Positions 8,418 to 20,948 of a stretch of DNA of 64,000 bases are shown here, one piece after another. Origin of the DNA: Aaosphaeria pasadenensis (lineage: Eukaryota > Ascomycota > Dothideomycetes > Pleosporales); contig JAKLMB010000045.1 of assembly GCA_022813625.1 (NCBI GenBank), positions 62,001 to 126,000 on the forward strand, written 5' to 3'. Numbering within the stretch: position 1 is the first letter of the stretch; each line of letters starts with the position of its first letter. Under the pieces are notes generated by a model. The model ran no database searches and was not told the origin of the DNA. It saw only the letters and a list, made by a program, of their open reading frames with translations. A program made the translations under genes and the position numbers.

Positions 8418-10434
8418 ATGTCTTTTTTGCGACACCGCTTCGGCGGCGGAGGCGACTCGTCCACAGAACCGTCTCGAGAACCAACGCCAGATCCGGATCG
8501 TCCCCAAAACCTCCGCGTCGTCACAGCCGAGAAGCTTCAGCAACTGAAATCGAAAGATCGCCCGAAAAATGGGAAGAGGAAGAATTTCTGGATTTTTGGA
8601 CTGGGTGGTGTGTTTGGGCTGCTGGTAGCGGCCTTCTTCGCGGGCAGCAATGACATGATCGACCTCTCAGGCCTCGAGAGTATGAATCTCGAGAGCCTTT
8701 TCGATGTCTTACCCGCAGGATTGGTTCAGGATGCAAAACAGTTGCAGGTACGCAATGCGACTCTCATTTAGATAATGTAGAAACTACACCACCATCCGGT
8801 ATAAGATTGCTAAATAGTTCCAACTCAGTAGAAACAAGAACGAGACGCCGTGAATTACGACTCCTTCGCCGTCGGCCTCCACGCACGATCCCAAGGCATC
8901 CACGCTTTACACCCGGTGATCATGATTCCCGGTGTCATTTCAACAGGTCTCGAGTCCTGGGGAACCGAAGAAGAGTCAAGGCCATACTTCCGCAAGCGAC
9001 TATGGGGCTCGTGGACAATGATGAGGGCCTTGGTCCTTGATAAACCGGGTTGGAAGAAGCACATCATGCTTGACAAGAAGACCGGGATGGATCCTCCAGG
9101 CATCAAGCTCCGCGCGGCTCAAGGTTTCGATGCGACGGATTTCTTCATTACAGGCTACTGGATATGGAACAAGATCCTAGAGAATCTCGCGACGATCGGT
9201 TACGATCCTACAAATGCCTTTACCGCGGCATATGACTGGCGGATGTCATACATGAACTACGAGAAGCGCGACCAATTCTTCACACGTTTAAAATCACACA
9301 TTGAGATCGCCGTCCGCGTTTCGAACAAGAAGGTAGTTCTCTTATCTCATAGTATGGGCTCGCAGGTGCTTTATTACTTCCTACACTGGGTAGAAGCCGA
9401 AGGGCATGGTAATGGAGGGCCCGAATGGGTCGAGGCGTATATCGACTCCTGGATCAATATCAGTGGTTGCATGCTTGGAGCTCTCAAGGGAATGCCAGCG
9501 GTTCTCTCCGGCGAGATGAAAGATACCGCCCAGCTCAATGCATTTGCCGTCTATGGCCTCGAGAAATTTCTTTCTCGCCACGAGCGGGCTGAGCTATTCC
9601 GCGCTATGCCGGGCATCTCGTCGATGCTGCCCATCGGCGGAGATGCCGTGTGGGGAAACTCCACATGGGCTCCTGACGACAAGCCCGGGCAAGAGATCAC
9701 CTACGGGAAATTCATCCAGTTCCGAGACAGCAATTCTAGCTTGACTAGCAAAAACTTGACGGTCGAGGAGAGTATGCCATTCCTTTTCCAGAACGCGGAA
9801 GGTTGGTACAAAGACATGGTCCAATCATCTTATTCCCATGGTGTGGCGCACACATCTAAGGAGGTCGAAGACAACCAACTCATCCCTGCCAAATGGATAA
9901 ACCCCCTCGAAACTAGGTTACCTCTTGCTCCTCACCTGAAAATCTATTGCTTCTACGGAATCGGCAAGGAAACCGAGCGAGCTTATTATTACAGAGATGA
10001 CAACGACCCATTCAGTAAGACCAACGTGACGATTGATACAGGTTACAGCAGCAATGGCAAAATCGATCATGGTGTCGTATTGGGCGAAGGCGACGGCACA
10101 GTGAACTTGCTGAGCGCAGGTTACATGTGCTCGAAAGGCTGGAAATTGAAGCGATTCAATCCGGCTGGTGTGCAGATTAAGACATACGAGATGCCACACG
10201 AGCCGGATCGATTCTCCCCTCGCGGTGGACCAAATACAGGTGTGTAGTGCCAAACATTCTTGCAGACCGTCAAGCTAATCCACCGTAGGTGACCACGTCG
10301 ATATCCTCGGACGATCCTCACTGAACGATCTCATCCTCCGCGTCGCGGGTGGAAGAGGCGAACTCATCGAGGAAACCATACACTCGAACATCAAGAAGTA
10401 TGCCGACAATGTCCAAATCTTCGAAGAGGAGTAG
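8418..10434 (+). CDS. LRO1: Phospholipid:diacylglycerol acyltransferase
   Basis: Three exons: 8418-8747, 8832-10239 and 10289-10434, giving 627 aa, close to yeast Lro1 (661). A cytosolic basic N-terminus is followed by one membrane anchor, FWIFGLGGVFGLLVAAFFAG (about residues 54-73), then an ER-lumenal LCAT-type alpha/beta-hydrolase domain. Visible motifs: HPVIMIPGVISTGLESWGTE at the strand/lid region, YDWRMSY, and the nucleophile elbow LLSHSMGSQ with Ser284. Asp and His of the triad are expected near EGDGTVNLLS and GDHVDILG. The last exon encodes the conserved end with the catalytic His. Reaction: it moves the sn-2 acyl group of a phospholipid to diacylglycerol, making triacylglycerol. The ORF would stop just after 10239 unless the 49-nt last intron (GTGTGT..GTAG) is removed. 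Confidence 0.95.
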
Positions 10435-11212
10435 CGAAGCAAAGCAAAGACATCCCATATTGTACGATATATATCATCACGAATTCTGGTGTAGCGCGGC
10501 GTTTTTGAATAGCATGGCCTTTTGTATTCTTGCGGGTGGTCGGGTACTTGGACATGATACCTTAGAATTGGGGGGCGAGGCATTTTCTGCACATCTACGA
10601 GCAAATAGCTGCATAATTACTAGCCAATCATATGTGTGTGTATGTAAGAATAATAGTTCCCTGTTCTGTGTCAGCACTCGTGTATTCAACTGACGATATG
10701 AGATTTATATCAAATCAAATAAAATAACCACAACTAAGAATACAAAACTTAAGATATATTTCGTTAACACTACACTACTACCACCACGCACCGAACTAAA
10801 CAATTTCTCCACCTCTATGTATATCTAAAGCAAAAAGACAGCTCATAAAACATTCAAGCAGATATCCTCTTCAATTTATCCAAACGTTAAAACAAACAAA
10901 AGCACAAGAACCTCCCAAGAAAACAACGCAAAAAATTGTAAGCAAATAGCCCTCCCGTATTCGTTCAAGATGCACAAGATCCTCCCAGAAAGAAAACTCG
11001 CCAAACAATCAAGCAATACTTTCTCCCAAATGAAAGTTCAAAAAAGCACAAGACCCCCCTAGCCAAACGTAAATGATTTTACACAATAACATGATAACCA
11101 CCCATATCCATCCCATATCATGGGGTTATTAAGAAAAGAGATTAAGTGAAAAGTTAGATCGAAAGAAAATGGCCTGGAGATCTGGAAAAGCGAACGAAGT
11201 GATGTGAGGCAA
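10435..11212. other. Convergent intergenic region, A-rich
   Basis: Between the 3' ends of LRO1 and the BYS1-like gene. The stretch 10690-11060 is A-rich on the plus strand with many AAACA/CAAAA words and no gene-like frame, consistent with 3' untranslated and terminator DNA. Nothing else seen. Confidence 0.5.
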
Positions 11213-12881
11213 TTAGGAGGCAGTTGTTGCACAAGGTGTTTCCGTTGATACGTCCGGATCACTTGTAGGAGTTTCCTCGACATTCTCTTCAACACTTGGG
11301 GATGGCGTCTCAACAATCTCTTCGGCGCTCGTTGGTGTTGGTTCCAAATTGTCTTCAACGCTCGAGGATGACGACTCAACATTTCCTTCGATGCTCGAAG
11401 GGGTTGGCTCAGCATTCTCTGCAGTGCTCGATAGCGAAGATTGTGGCCATGTGAAAACGGATTTCATGACGAGTTTATTTGTCGCCGATGCCGTGGGTGC
11501 AGGAGAACTGGGATCTGCAGGTTGGGAACTAGGGATAAAGCTCGTGACAAAGGATGAAGAAGGAATAGGCACTGGATTTGTCGACGGAAAAACAGTGATG
11601 AACGAGGTGACTGTCGAGGTGACGAAGTGTGTGATAGTTCCTGCCTCTACTGAAGTGATAGCTGGTGGTGGTGAGACTGATGGGGGTGTTGCGGGTCTAG
11701 AGGAGTAGGTAGAGGGGGAAGGCGATGCCGGAGGGATTGTGTTTGAGTGAATGGCATTTGATGTCGGTGATACCAGAGGTAAATTACTCGAGAAGGCGAT
11801 GTTCGATGTCGGAGAGCCCCCAGGAGGAGACACTGGCGAACTTGTTGGTTCGTAGCCCGAGGGGGTGTTCGTCGCTGTAGCCATCCACACCTTTAGCAAC
11901 TCCTTCGCCTTACTAAAAGAGCACAATGATCAGCAAATTTTCATACCACATCGTTCCGCATTCAAAAGGTTGAACTTACATTGCTCGCTCTGGATTATTC
12001 TTCGCACACAAATCCACCCTCATATCACCCCGATACTCCCTCTCACACGCTAGACTCGCCTCCCCTTGTCTCGTCCTATCCCACGTATATATCATCTTGC
12101 AAGGCTCCTCGCCATTACAGTATATCGGCGCACAATTCGTCGTATTGCCCCCATCGTGGAGAAACGTCACCGCGACGCCGCCATCGTACCCAGGACAATT
12201 GTCAACCTTATCGGTATGCTGAATCTTCGTAGCGTTCGCATCGACGACTCCGCTCTGTATGGTCCCGCAGTCCAGCAGCGAGACATCGTAGTTGAGTCTG
12301 TGGAAGTCGTCGCCACGGACGGGGTCTTGAACCAGCGCGTATTCGAACTGCAGGATCCCACCCGCTGCGGCGTCGCGCGTGCGGCCGAACTTCATCGATA
12401 TGCCCTGCCCGGCGAGCTTGTCTTCATCGGCGCAGTATTGGCCATGCGGGAAGGTTCCGTTGATGGGGATGGGGCAGGTTATGCGGTAGGGTTCAGTGTA
12501 GGTGCTGTTTGCCTTGATTGGGATCACCAAGTCATCGCAGGGACTGCTGAGTCCACCGGGGGTGTCGCGCAGTTTGGGTCCTCCGAGCGGCCAGACGCCG
12601 ACTGAGCGGAGGTAGAGGTCGTAGGCGCAGTTGTTCTGGATCACGACGTTGCCGAACTTGAAGCCGTCTTCCTTCTTCCATCCATAGCCCTGAGTAGGCT
12701 TTGGGTATAATGATTCGAGCGTTGAGTTCGTAGTGTTTGCCTGGTAGTTGAATCCTACGCAGTATTTAGGAGAGGGCTCGTTGGGAATTGAGAAGGTTGG
12801 TAAGGTCTCGTTTGGACCTGCAGTGCTTGATAGTGTATATATAGAGAGTATTAGAACTGCCAACTTCGTTATCGTGGCCAT
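11213..12881 (-). CDS. Secreted BYS1/thaumatin-like protein with Ser/Pro/Glu repeat tail
   Basis: Two exons: 12881-11980 and 11912-11213, joined over a 67-nt intron (GTAAGT..TTTTAG) to give 533 aa. Residues 1-22 form a signal peptide (KLAVLILSIYTLSSTAG). The N-terminal domain begins with FGNVVIQNNCAYDLYLRSVG, then CDDLVIPIKANSTYTEPY and GISMKFGRT..ILQFEYAL, the arrangement of the fungal BYS1/thaumatin-like beta-sandwich, followed by a Cys-rich extension with several N-glycosylation sites (NTT, NST). The second exon encodes a Ser/Thr/Pro-rich stalk of about 230 residues with five 11-aa repeats near its end. No hydrophobic GPI tail is seen, so I infer a secreted, O-glycosylated wall-associated protein. 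Function in this family is unclear; BYS1 was named from yeast-phase Blastomyces. Confidence 0.75.
11264..11428 (-). repeat. 33-bp coding repeat, five copies of an 11-aa unit
   Basis: Within the tail of the BYS1-like protein the units SIEGNVESSSS, SVEDNLEPTPT, SAEEIVETPSP and SVEENVEETPT follow each other, preceded by STAENAEPTPS. Period is 11 residues (33 bp) throughout. Copies have diverged in sequence but not in length. Confidence 0.85.
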
Positions 12882-13134
12882 ATGTATCGTTGGTGATACA
12901 CAATACGCAACGGAAGTGAGGATTTTGATGAGAACCAGGAGTTGTAGGAGAGCACTGGATGGTGGTGCAGGAAACAGTGTTCTAAATAGTTATTTGTTGT
13001 TCTTGACTATGACTACAGCAATAATACATGACTGGAGAGATGAGTCTGCACAGTCATCGTGATTCAGTACTATACATTTTGTTACCTAGATGGCGAATTT
13101 CTTTTTCAATATAGAATGATGATATCTCTTCAGC
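12882..13134. other. Spacer between BYS1-like gene start and MFS gene end
   Basis: Must hold the promoter of the BYS1-like gene and the 3' end of the transporter gene. No clear TATA box or repeat seen. Confidence 0.4.
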
Positions 13135-14811
13135 TTACTCTCTCTTCATACCAACACGGCCGATGCCACGCAGACCCCAAGCGAAAAGAACTCCGACGGC
13201 CGTGCTGAGAGCGAAAAGATACCAAAACGCTGCCCTGTATCCTTGCATCAAGGCTTCCGGGCTAGTTTTGTCCTCATGGTGACTGTGCTCTGTTATCGAC
13301 GCCGCAATGACCGCACTAGTAGCAAGGCCCACGCTTTTGCCAATCTGTGCAATAGTGTTGAACACACTTCCAGCGAGCGCCTGTGTCTTCTCCGGGAAGA
13401 CCTGAGTAATAACAAGATTCGATACAGTGAAGAGAGCGTCGGCACCGATGGGGTTCAAAAAGACAGCCGGGAAGGCGGCGGCCCAGTAGTTCCACTCCGG
13501 CTGGATGATTGCCATCAGGAGGGTTGCGATCGTGCTCAGAGCAATGCCAAAGGTGACGCACCAATCCGCTCGAACTTTGTGAGCGATGAGTCCCATCACA
13601 ATGTTGCTCAGCGCCCCGGAGATAGGTGCCGGTAAGAAACGAATCGACGTCTGGATTGCGGAGATCTCTTGCACTTCTTGGAAGAATAATGTCAATAAGG
13701 TCTCTATGGCGTTGAAGGTACCCCAGATTACGAAGACGCCGATCGAAATGCAGGTGAAGATGCGGTTCCTCCAGAGAGAATTAGGAATGACAGCAGGCCT
13801 TCCGAGACGTTCTTGTCGGCCAACCCAAAGTATGAACGCTGGAACGAGTGCGATCGAGATAATAAGCATAGCGAGCGTTCCTGGTTCGCGGATCCTTGAA
13901 GTGTTTCCGGTGATGGATGCGAACGAGTAGGAGAGCATCGCCAGGGATAAAGCACCAATCAGGATACCCACCCAATCAATGTCATTCTTGAGTCGAGACC
14001 ACACTTGAACTCGTTCAGCTTCAGTCCTTTTGTTTTTCGGCAGACCGAAGAAGGCGAGAACAAATACAGCAGTGTTGATGATCGCCGATACATGGAAACC
14101 CCATCTCCAACCGATCTTGTCGTTGAAAACACCTCCGAGCGTCAGGCCCAGAGAGAAACCAATAGGTTGGCCTGCACCCAACGACGCAAAGGCGATATTG
14201 CGCCGTTTGCCCTCTGGGAACGTACTCGTGATAATAGAGACGGCGGTTGGCAAGCAGAAGGAGATTGCAACACCAGCTAAGGCACGGAACACAATAAGTT
14301 GTATGCCAGTCTGGGCAAGACCGCAAGCCAATGTAAACCCCGACTGGAGGAAGGTTCCAGTAAGATACATGGGCCTGCTTCCGACAACATCGGCAATAGA
14401 TCCTAGAAGCAGGAGCGTACAACCGCAAGTCAATGCGTAGACAGATATTGGCCTTAATTTCAAGATCAGTAAATGCAACCACTCTCATCATGGACATTGC
14501 ACGTACCAAATTAGTAGATTTGCCTCCAACTTCACATCTCGCGCCATGGTGGGCAAGATGACTGTGACCAGGCCAGCAAGTAAACTGCTGATGAAAGTTA
14601 CACAGACAACTGTGACCAGCACAATTGCTGTGGTCTTCTTGTTTGGCACATCTATTGTCCGCGCATCGACCGGCTGATTGATTGGCCTAGTATCATCTGA
14701 TATATTTGGAGTCTCATCGCCCTTGGTTGGTGCCTTCAAGCCCGCGGGATGGGCTAAAACTGATGGTTCGGGGTAGGCAGTGAGCTCAATTGACGTTGAA
14801 GTACGCGACAT
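13135..14811 (-). CDS. MFS efflux transporter, DHA2-type, about 14 membrane helices
   Basis: Two exons: 14811-14507 and 14452-13135, with a 54-nt intron (GTACGT..TTAAG), giving 540 aa. A polar N-terminus of ~60 residues precedes TAIVLVTVVCVTFISSLLAG, the first helix. Motif A of the major facilitator superfamily is present as GSIADVVGSRPMYLTG between helices 2 and 3. The antiporter motif C region appears as GAGQPIGFSLGLTLGG. The long hydrophobic run with a central loop (PKNKRTEAERVQVWSRLKND) fits a 14-helix drug:H+ antiporter of the DHA2 family, resembling yeast Atr1/YMR279C-type proteins. Likely a plasma-membrane exporter; substrate unknown. No biosynthetic cluster genes lie beside it. Confidence 0.85.
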
Positions 14812-15652
14812 GTTTGTGGAGAACTGTCACTAGTAACGAGATTCGAAAGATGGCGGTGGTGTAGGGCAATGTGGGGGACTTATAAGCTTATAGACTAGTA
14901 GTGAAGATTTTCTGTTCGCAGGGCGTGGAACGTGGAGCCCACGCCATACTAGGGACCGAGCTACGGCAGTTGGCGTGATGTTAGCAGGTTATGTAGTCGT
15001 AATAATTTCTATGTCAATATCAGAATTGCAATAATCGCGTACATAGGGAATGACTTTGTGTGATGTACATCGTACCTGTCACAAGGACTAGCATTCATAT
15101 ATCTGACCAGATCATCGTCACTATGCGCATACTCTGGTGCAAGGCACAGCTCATTACCAACATATTTGGAAACACCTACAAAACCTTGTATTCGATGCTT
15201 TTTGTAGATCCAGATGATGAACGTCGCTTGAGCCAACATCGATTGACTAAAGTGATTCCTCAAATTTATTGCGTCGTCAAAGCGGTATTCATATTACCAG
15301 TACTAATAGAATAGATCAAAGACCCCTGTCACAAAATTACACTATACGGTCGCGAACGTTCAGTACACTAGCACAACAGTAACAGATACGACTTTTGTAC
15401 ATAGTCAGACCTTGATAGGAAGAGTCCATGTCCCATATTGAAGTTTAAAAGTCCTCTTTTAATTTTTCGCATATATGACAGTTCATCCTCGAATTACTTC
15501 ATGACTTGGCAATTCTCCACTCTGATCCGACGCTGACCGTCTACATCTCGCGTCTAATCGTTCGCTTGTACCACCAGACAGCTATTGCCACGCTATGCTT
15601 CCAACGGTAGAATAATGGCATCACTTCATACAACCAGATGATCAACAATCCC
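14812..15652. other. Intergenic region, MFS promoter and COP1 3' end
   Basis: Contains the upstream region of the minus-strand MFS gene and the 3' flank of COP1. Short ORFs near 15009-15314 overlap on both strands and match nothing. No structured element seen. Confidence 0.4.
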
Positions 15653-18600
15653 TTAACCGACCAACCTGAGTCCACTAGCCGGCGCACCTAATTGACACAC
15701 CTCGCAAACTTTGCAAACTGTGCCCTTGTACTTGCCGTGGTACTTCACTCCGTCATACGGACAGGCGACAGATGGGCTGCCACTATAAATGGGTGTGAAG
15801 GATGCAGCGCAAATATCAAAGTCGGCGAATTGATCAAAATCAATCTCGATCTGGTCGGAAGGATTCCTCTCGGCAACAGTCTTCACCCTCTTCGCCTGCT
15901 CTTTGAGTTTGGCGTTTCCTGTTCGGTCAAGAAGTGCGTTCGCAAAGTTGAGAGCAGTGTTCAGCTGCTTGTTCTTGTTTGCGAAAGTCATCGCGGCAGA
16001 GAGAGGCAATGACTTGTGTGGTCCCTCCAGCTCGGGGATGGTGAAGTATGCGGACAATTCCAAGGCGCGCTTTCGAGTATCCTCAGGAAGACCCGAGATG
16101 TCAGTTGCGCCCTTGACCAGCTGTCGTCGGGAAAGCTCGATAGACATCGCAAGGGTGTATTGAGCTGCTGTGTGAATAGCCTTCTTCGCCTGGTCAAAAA
16201 CATTAGTAAAGCTCTTGTTACATAATATGGCGTTTTTACCTCGGACAGCTCAGCTTGCGATGAGACAACGTTCACAATGAGCAGCTGGAGCAGCTTCTTG
16301 AAGATAACGACACCATCTTCAAGCTTGTTCTTCACCATAGATGCTTTGCCAGTGGCAAGTTCCGTAGCCAAAATCGACTCCAAATCTCGTGGGATAATGG
16401 GCAGAATCTTTCGGGAGTCTGTCTCGTCAACTGTTCGGCGAACATAGTTGACCAGGGAGGGCATGTTGGGAGTAGCAGGTAGGAAAGTACGCGTTGCCTG
16501 GTAGATTTCTTCGAATCGGCCTTCGAGTGGGGCGAAATTCACGGCGCCGATTTGTCGGTTGAGAAGTTGCATGGCAGTTTCGAATGAGCCGGCAGCCACA
16601 TGGTCAGCTGCTAGAGGAGAGTTACGTGCCCATAGATCGGCTTCGCTGCTTCCTGCCCCAGTCTCGGCACCCTCAACTTCGACGAATTCTTCCTCAGCCT
16701 CAACATCACCGTCATCTCCCATGTCCCAACCTCCAACATCATCATCCTCTTCGCCTCCAAGATCACCAGCAGTAGCTCCAGGCGCCTCGGCATCGCCTAG
16801 AAGATCTTCGTCTCCGAAACCATTGGCAGCTGGCTCTTCGGCAGCGATGCCATCGCCCTCGCCCAACAGTGCCTTCTCGAACACAGTCGAGGAAGCGCCG
16901 CGAGTGGGCCAGTTGGCTCTGAAAGTTGGAGCAATCGGCTTTGGTGGTGCAAGTGGCTGTCCAACAGGGGCAACCTTGATCTGGTCCTCGGTAAGGCCAC
17001 TGGCTTCGAGTATTCCTTGCGCTTGCTCCTCAAGACCATGAGCTTTGGCGGTTGCATATGCTAGCGGGTAAAGATCGATCTCCTGGAACATTTCGATTCG
17101 GTTCTGGATATCTCCAAGATAAAGAGCATTTTGGAAACGAGCTGTGACATCACCCCGATGTTCAGCAATCTTGGCCATGCGCTTGAGCTTCTCGTGGTCT
17201 CCAGTAGTGAGATACAGGAAGGATAGCTTATCGAAATTGCGAAGCTTCTGGTAAGTCATTTCCACAACCTGATGGTTTCCGTGTGCAAGAGCCTCGATGC
17301 TAAGACGCTGCCACAATTTCGGACGATCAAGCTGCTTTGCCATCTCTACCGCGACATCCAAGTTACCGCACTCAATGGCAAGTTCGAATCGTGTTTGCGG
17401 ATCTTGCACGAACTGAAGGGCGATTTCTGGGTAGCCCTTCTTCTGGAGGTAGGAGATGATGCTCTGGCCAACAAGGCTTGAGGTCTTGATGATGTTCAAC
17501 ATTTCATCGTAGTTGCGCTTCACCAAAGCAAGCTTGAATCGGTATTCTGTGGGGTCAATCTGCAAAACCTTCGGTTTGGCAGCTCGGTCCTATCTTCTGT
17601 TAGCGCATGGCTTTAGACTCAAAGATAGAGATACATACCAAGCAGTACACATTGCGGCCCTTCACTCTGACAAGATAGACAGTGTGCTCCAGTGTACGAA
17701 CGATACCGTTGTCACCATTCATCAAACTGTACTTAATGTGGTTAAGCGTTGAGTAGAGGAGTACACCTGTGTCATCCCAGGTTGCGCTCTTGATTCGGAT
17801 AGTCTCGTGCAGAGTGCTGACTTGCTCGAGGTTCTTATTGGCAATCGTGACGTTGTGTTTGCTCAGGAGAGCTACGTGAAGACCGTCAGAGGACCAGACA
17901 ACGTATTTGACACCGTTGACCGCAAGTTCGGCAAGATTCTTCTTTCCCTGGATATCATACAATACAACGGAGGTAGGAGTGATCAACAAGAGATTACCTG
18001 TGCCTCCAAAGTAGACATCCGTTGTCCCATGTGGGGGCTTGATAGTTTTCGTTGTCGAGTTCGACAGATCCTTGATATCGATTTGTTGGTTTGACTGGTT
18101 GAAAACAGCGAATCGATTTCGAGCAACAAAGACAGCCGAGTGACCAGAGCCACGCTTGGTGTCTGTTGGCTCAACAGCCCCTGACGCATCCTTTGGAAGA
18201 TTGATGAGCTCGTATGTGCCGCCATCGGCAGGCGAAACAACGAGGATCGAGCGCTCCGCGGGGTTGTAAGAGAGAGTCCTTGGTGGTACCCAGGCACTTC
18301 CGAGCTTCTTCAGAGAGAGCATTGAGGGAGATTCAATATTCTTCTGGAAATCATATGAGCGTACGTGTTTCTCCTTGGTGATGTAAAAGAGGTTATTCTG
18401 GTACACCGATGAAGCGGGACGTTCCCTCTCAAGCTTGAAAACCATAACACCATTGTCGTGTCCAGCGGCAAACAGGTTGATTTCTGGATGGGCAGCGATG
18501 ACCCAGAATCGATCATTCTCCCGCTTGAAAGACTGTACGGAGGTGCGCCTGTTCAGATCCCAGACGCGGATGGTCTTATCCTCACCAACCGACAAGATCA

Positions 18601-19578
18601 GGTCCTGGTGAGGATGGAACAAGCACGCGGAGGCATTCTGGAAATGACCACGGCATGTGTCGACTTCCCAAGCCTTTGTCTCGGACATCCTCCACAGTTT
18701 TACCAACCGGTCGTCACCTGCGGATACAATCAAGGGGAGTGTGGGGTGGAACGCCACCCAGTTTACGCCTCGATCATGTCCCTCCAGCACGAACTTTACA
18801 ACAGCATCGGTATTTCCAAACATGTCGGCCTGGTTCTGGTTCGCCCGCGCCATTTGATCCTCGAACGACATGGAAGTTGGTGCGGAATGCTTTTTCCTCA
18901 GACCGGAGATATCCCAAACCCGAACCGACTGATCTAGGGATGCGGAGACGATCAGGTCTTCCTTCGGATGGAATTGTGCGCACATGGTGTAATGGTTGTG
19001 GCCGGTCATCGTGCAAATGAGAGATCTGTTCTGCCAGTTCCATATCCGGATGGTCTGGTCATCAGAGGAACTCAAAATCCACGGCAATTCGTGGTGGAAG
19101 AAGACGGTGCGGACGTAATCCAAATGGCCATTGAGCGTGAAGAGACATCTCCGCGTCTGGTAGGACCACACTTTGATCTTGTAATCGTCACCACCTGAGA
19201 CGAACCTGCAATTCCCTAAGTTACGAACTTTGATCCCCGCGGACATCACCGAATGCTTACAATGGCTGGGTTTTGTGGAAATCGATGCCGCGAACCGGCC
19301 CATCGTGTTCTTCGAATCGATCTATCAAAGTTCCCATGCGGTAGTCCCATAATTGGATCGTGGAGGAGTGCAACGAAACGAGGATCCAAGGCCTACGGAG
19401 GAGCGGTCAGCAAGGTGCAATGGATGGGTGGAGGATGCGCAAATACCTTTTGGGGTGAAAAGCGATGCCCTTCGCCCTGGAGGACTTGGATTCAAACTAT
19501 AGCCGGTGAGCAAAGCGCATGGAGATGGGTGGAGATCGAGCTGCTTACCTTGGTCAACATGGAAGGGGAGGAGGACAT
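15653..19578 (-). CDS. COP1: Coatomer subunit alpha (alpha-COP)
   Basis: Six exons on the minus strand: 19578-19549, 19496-19447, 19392-19261, 19205-17639, 17589-16240 and 16189-15653, giving 1221 aa with all phases closed. The start MSSSPSMLTKFESKSSRAKG is the usual alpha-COP beginning. WD40 repeats fill the first ~320 residues (for example VSGGDDYKIKVWS, SSDDQTIRIWN, SASLDQSVRVWD, SAGDDRLVKLW, SVGEDKTIRVWD) and bind K(x)KxX retrieval signals; a second propeller, an alpha-solenoid (from about DPTEYRFKLALVKRNYDEM) and the C-terminal epsilon-COP-binding domain with paired CxxC Cys (ACPYDG, CKVCEVCQLG) follow. An acidic linker (GGEEDDDVGGWDMGDDGD) separates solenoid and C-terminal domain. Known role: COPI vesicles for Golgi-to-ER retrieval. 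Three of the five introns lie within the first 75 codons. Confidence 0.97.
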
Positions 19579-19858
19579 AGTGGAATGGTCGGGGGAAGCC
19601 GCAGCTTCGGAGGGGCCCAGATGGGTCAATCAGCAAGAGGGCAGAGCAAGGTTAGAGGTGTGTAGGAGAAGAGATGAGAAGAAGAGATAGGAAAGGTAGG
19701 ATAGGATGTCGGATTGTGAGGTCGGGTGAAGCTGCCCTTCACTGGAGCTGTGGTGTGTACTTGCCAAATGTTCAATGTGTCGTCTATTCGCAAATTTTGG
19801 CCATACCCGAAGTGGTCTAGCGGTGCCAATGTGCCATTGCTGGGATGGAACCCCTCAT

Positions 19859-19864
19859 CACGTG
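19859..19864. promoter_or_regulatory. CACGTG palindrome (E-box-like)
   Basis: CACGTG in context ATCACGTGAC about 280 bp upstream of the COP1 start. Such sites bind bHLH factors (Cbf1/SREBP-like) in fungi; use here is unproven. Confidence 0.3.
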
Positions 19865-20051
19865 ACTTCCGGCGACTCGAAACCCTGGTGCTGAGTGACG
19901 GACTCCCTTCACCCTTAACACTCAACTAACACTTGACACTTACCACCGCCGACGACTCCCGAGAGTGGTAGAGTGGCGGCCACCACCGAACATTACTTAC
20001 TAGAGAACTCCGTATCTTGCCTCGTTGACACTACTTCTGCTCGTACTGCCA

Positions 20052-20088
20052 TTTGACATTGACATTGACATTGATATTGATGTTGACA
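20052..20088. repeat. Hexanucleotide run, unit TTGACA/TTGATA
   Basis: About six head-to-tail copies of TTGACA with later copies changed to TTGATA or TTGATG, upstream of the acidic unknown gene. Confidence 0.7.
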
Positions 20089-20912
20089 CACGACAATTGA
20101 TCGACCTCGACGTCAAAGTAAGAATTGGCGAACTACCCATCGTCAATTACTAGTTTCCTGCTCATGAATGATCGGATACGGGGCTGCTAAAGCAACGCAA
20201 CCATCTCGAAATCTACAAGTGGAACACCTCCTCCACGAGAGCCTCACATTCGGCCACCGTCTGCCCGCAGGCCACCCCCCGGGACTCGCATGTCTGGCAG
20301 CCCAAATCTTGCCTCTTGTCGGCGTGGCTCGGTCTGCAAAGAGAACCAGTAGTCAAGCCAGTCCAGCCAGTAGTAGTGGCCATTTCAATCCAGTCCAATC
20401 CATTACGGAGTAGATGGTCACGTAGTGTACTGTATGCTATGTGTACAGCGAATTGATGCCCCGGTCATCGCTTTCTGCTCTCTGCACGCCCCGCCTCTAC
20501 ACCAATCCGCACCGTCGCCAGCTGTCCATCGTCGTGCCAGCACTCCGTCCGGTCGCTGCACGTTGTAATTATGCGCTGCTCGACCATTGGGCCGCAAGTG
20601 TCGTGCTTTGATGCAAGGTGAGATTATTCGAGTCTGCATTGCACGCTGGCAGGATGCCGGCCGCTAACTAATTGTTGGCGACCACATATCCCATCCAGAT
20701 ATCGGAGCCATGGCATGGCAAGGCAGGGAACCATCTCTGCAAATTGACCCGCACTACAGTCGCCAACTCATTGCTGAAACGCAGGTAATATTTGGCTACA
20801 TCCCGCACCATCCCAGATCTTCAAGGGATTTGTGAACACCGCAGGCCCGCCTCTTTCGTCGTCTTCTACTCTCCGTCTCCCCCATTCGACCATCACCACG
20901 CATCTCCCATAC

Positions 20913-20948
20913 ACATACACACACATACGCACACGCACACGCACACAC
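20913..20948. repeat. CA-rich microsatellite
   Basis: Interrupted (CA)n with ACGCAC variants, about 36 bp, roughly 400 bp upstream of the gene at 21342. Confidence 0.8.

Noticed and set aside
15009..15314. Two overlapping 84-aa frames on opposite strands
   Set aside because: No family and no promoter; lies in the 3' flank of COP1.
19809..19890. tRNA-like string (GTGGTCTAGCGG ... CGACTCGAAACCC)
   Set aside because: A-box-like start but no acceptor stem, no proper B box in the same orientation and no anticodon arm.
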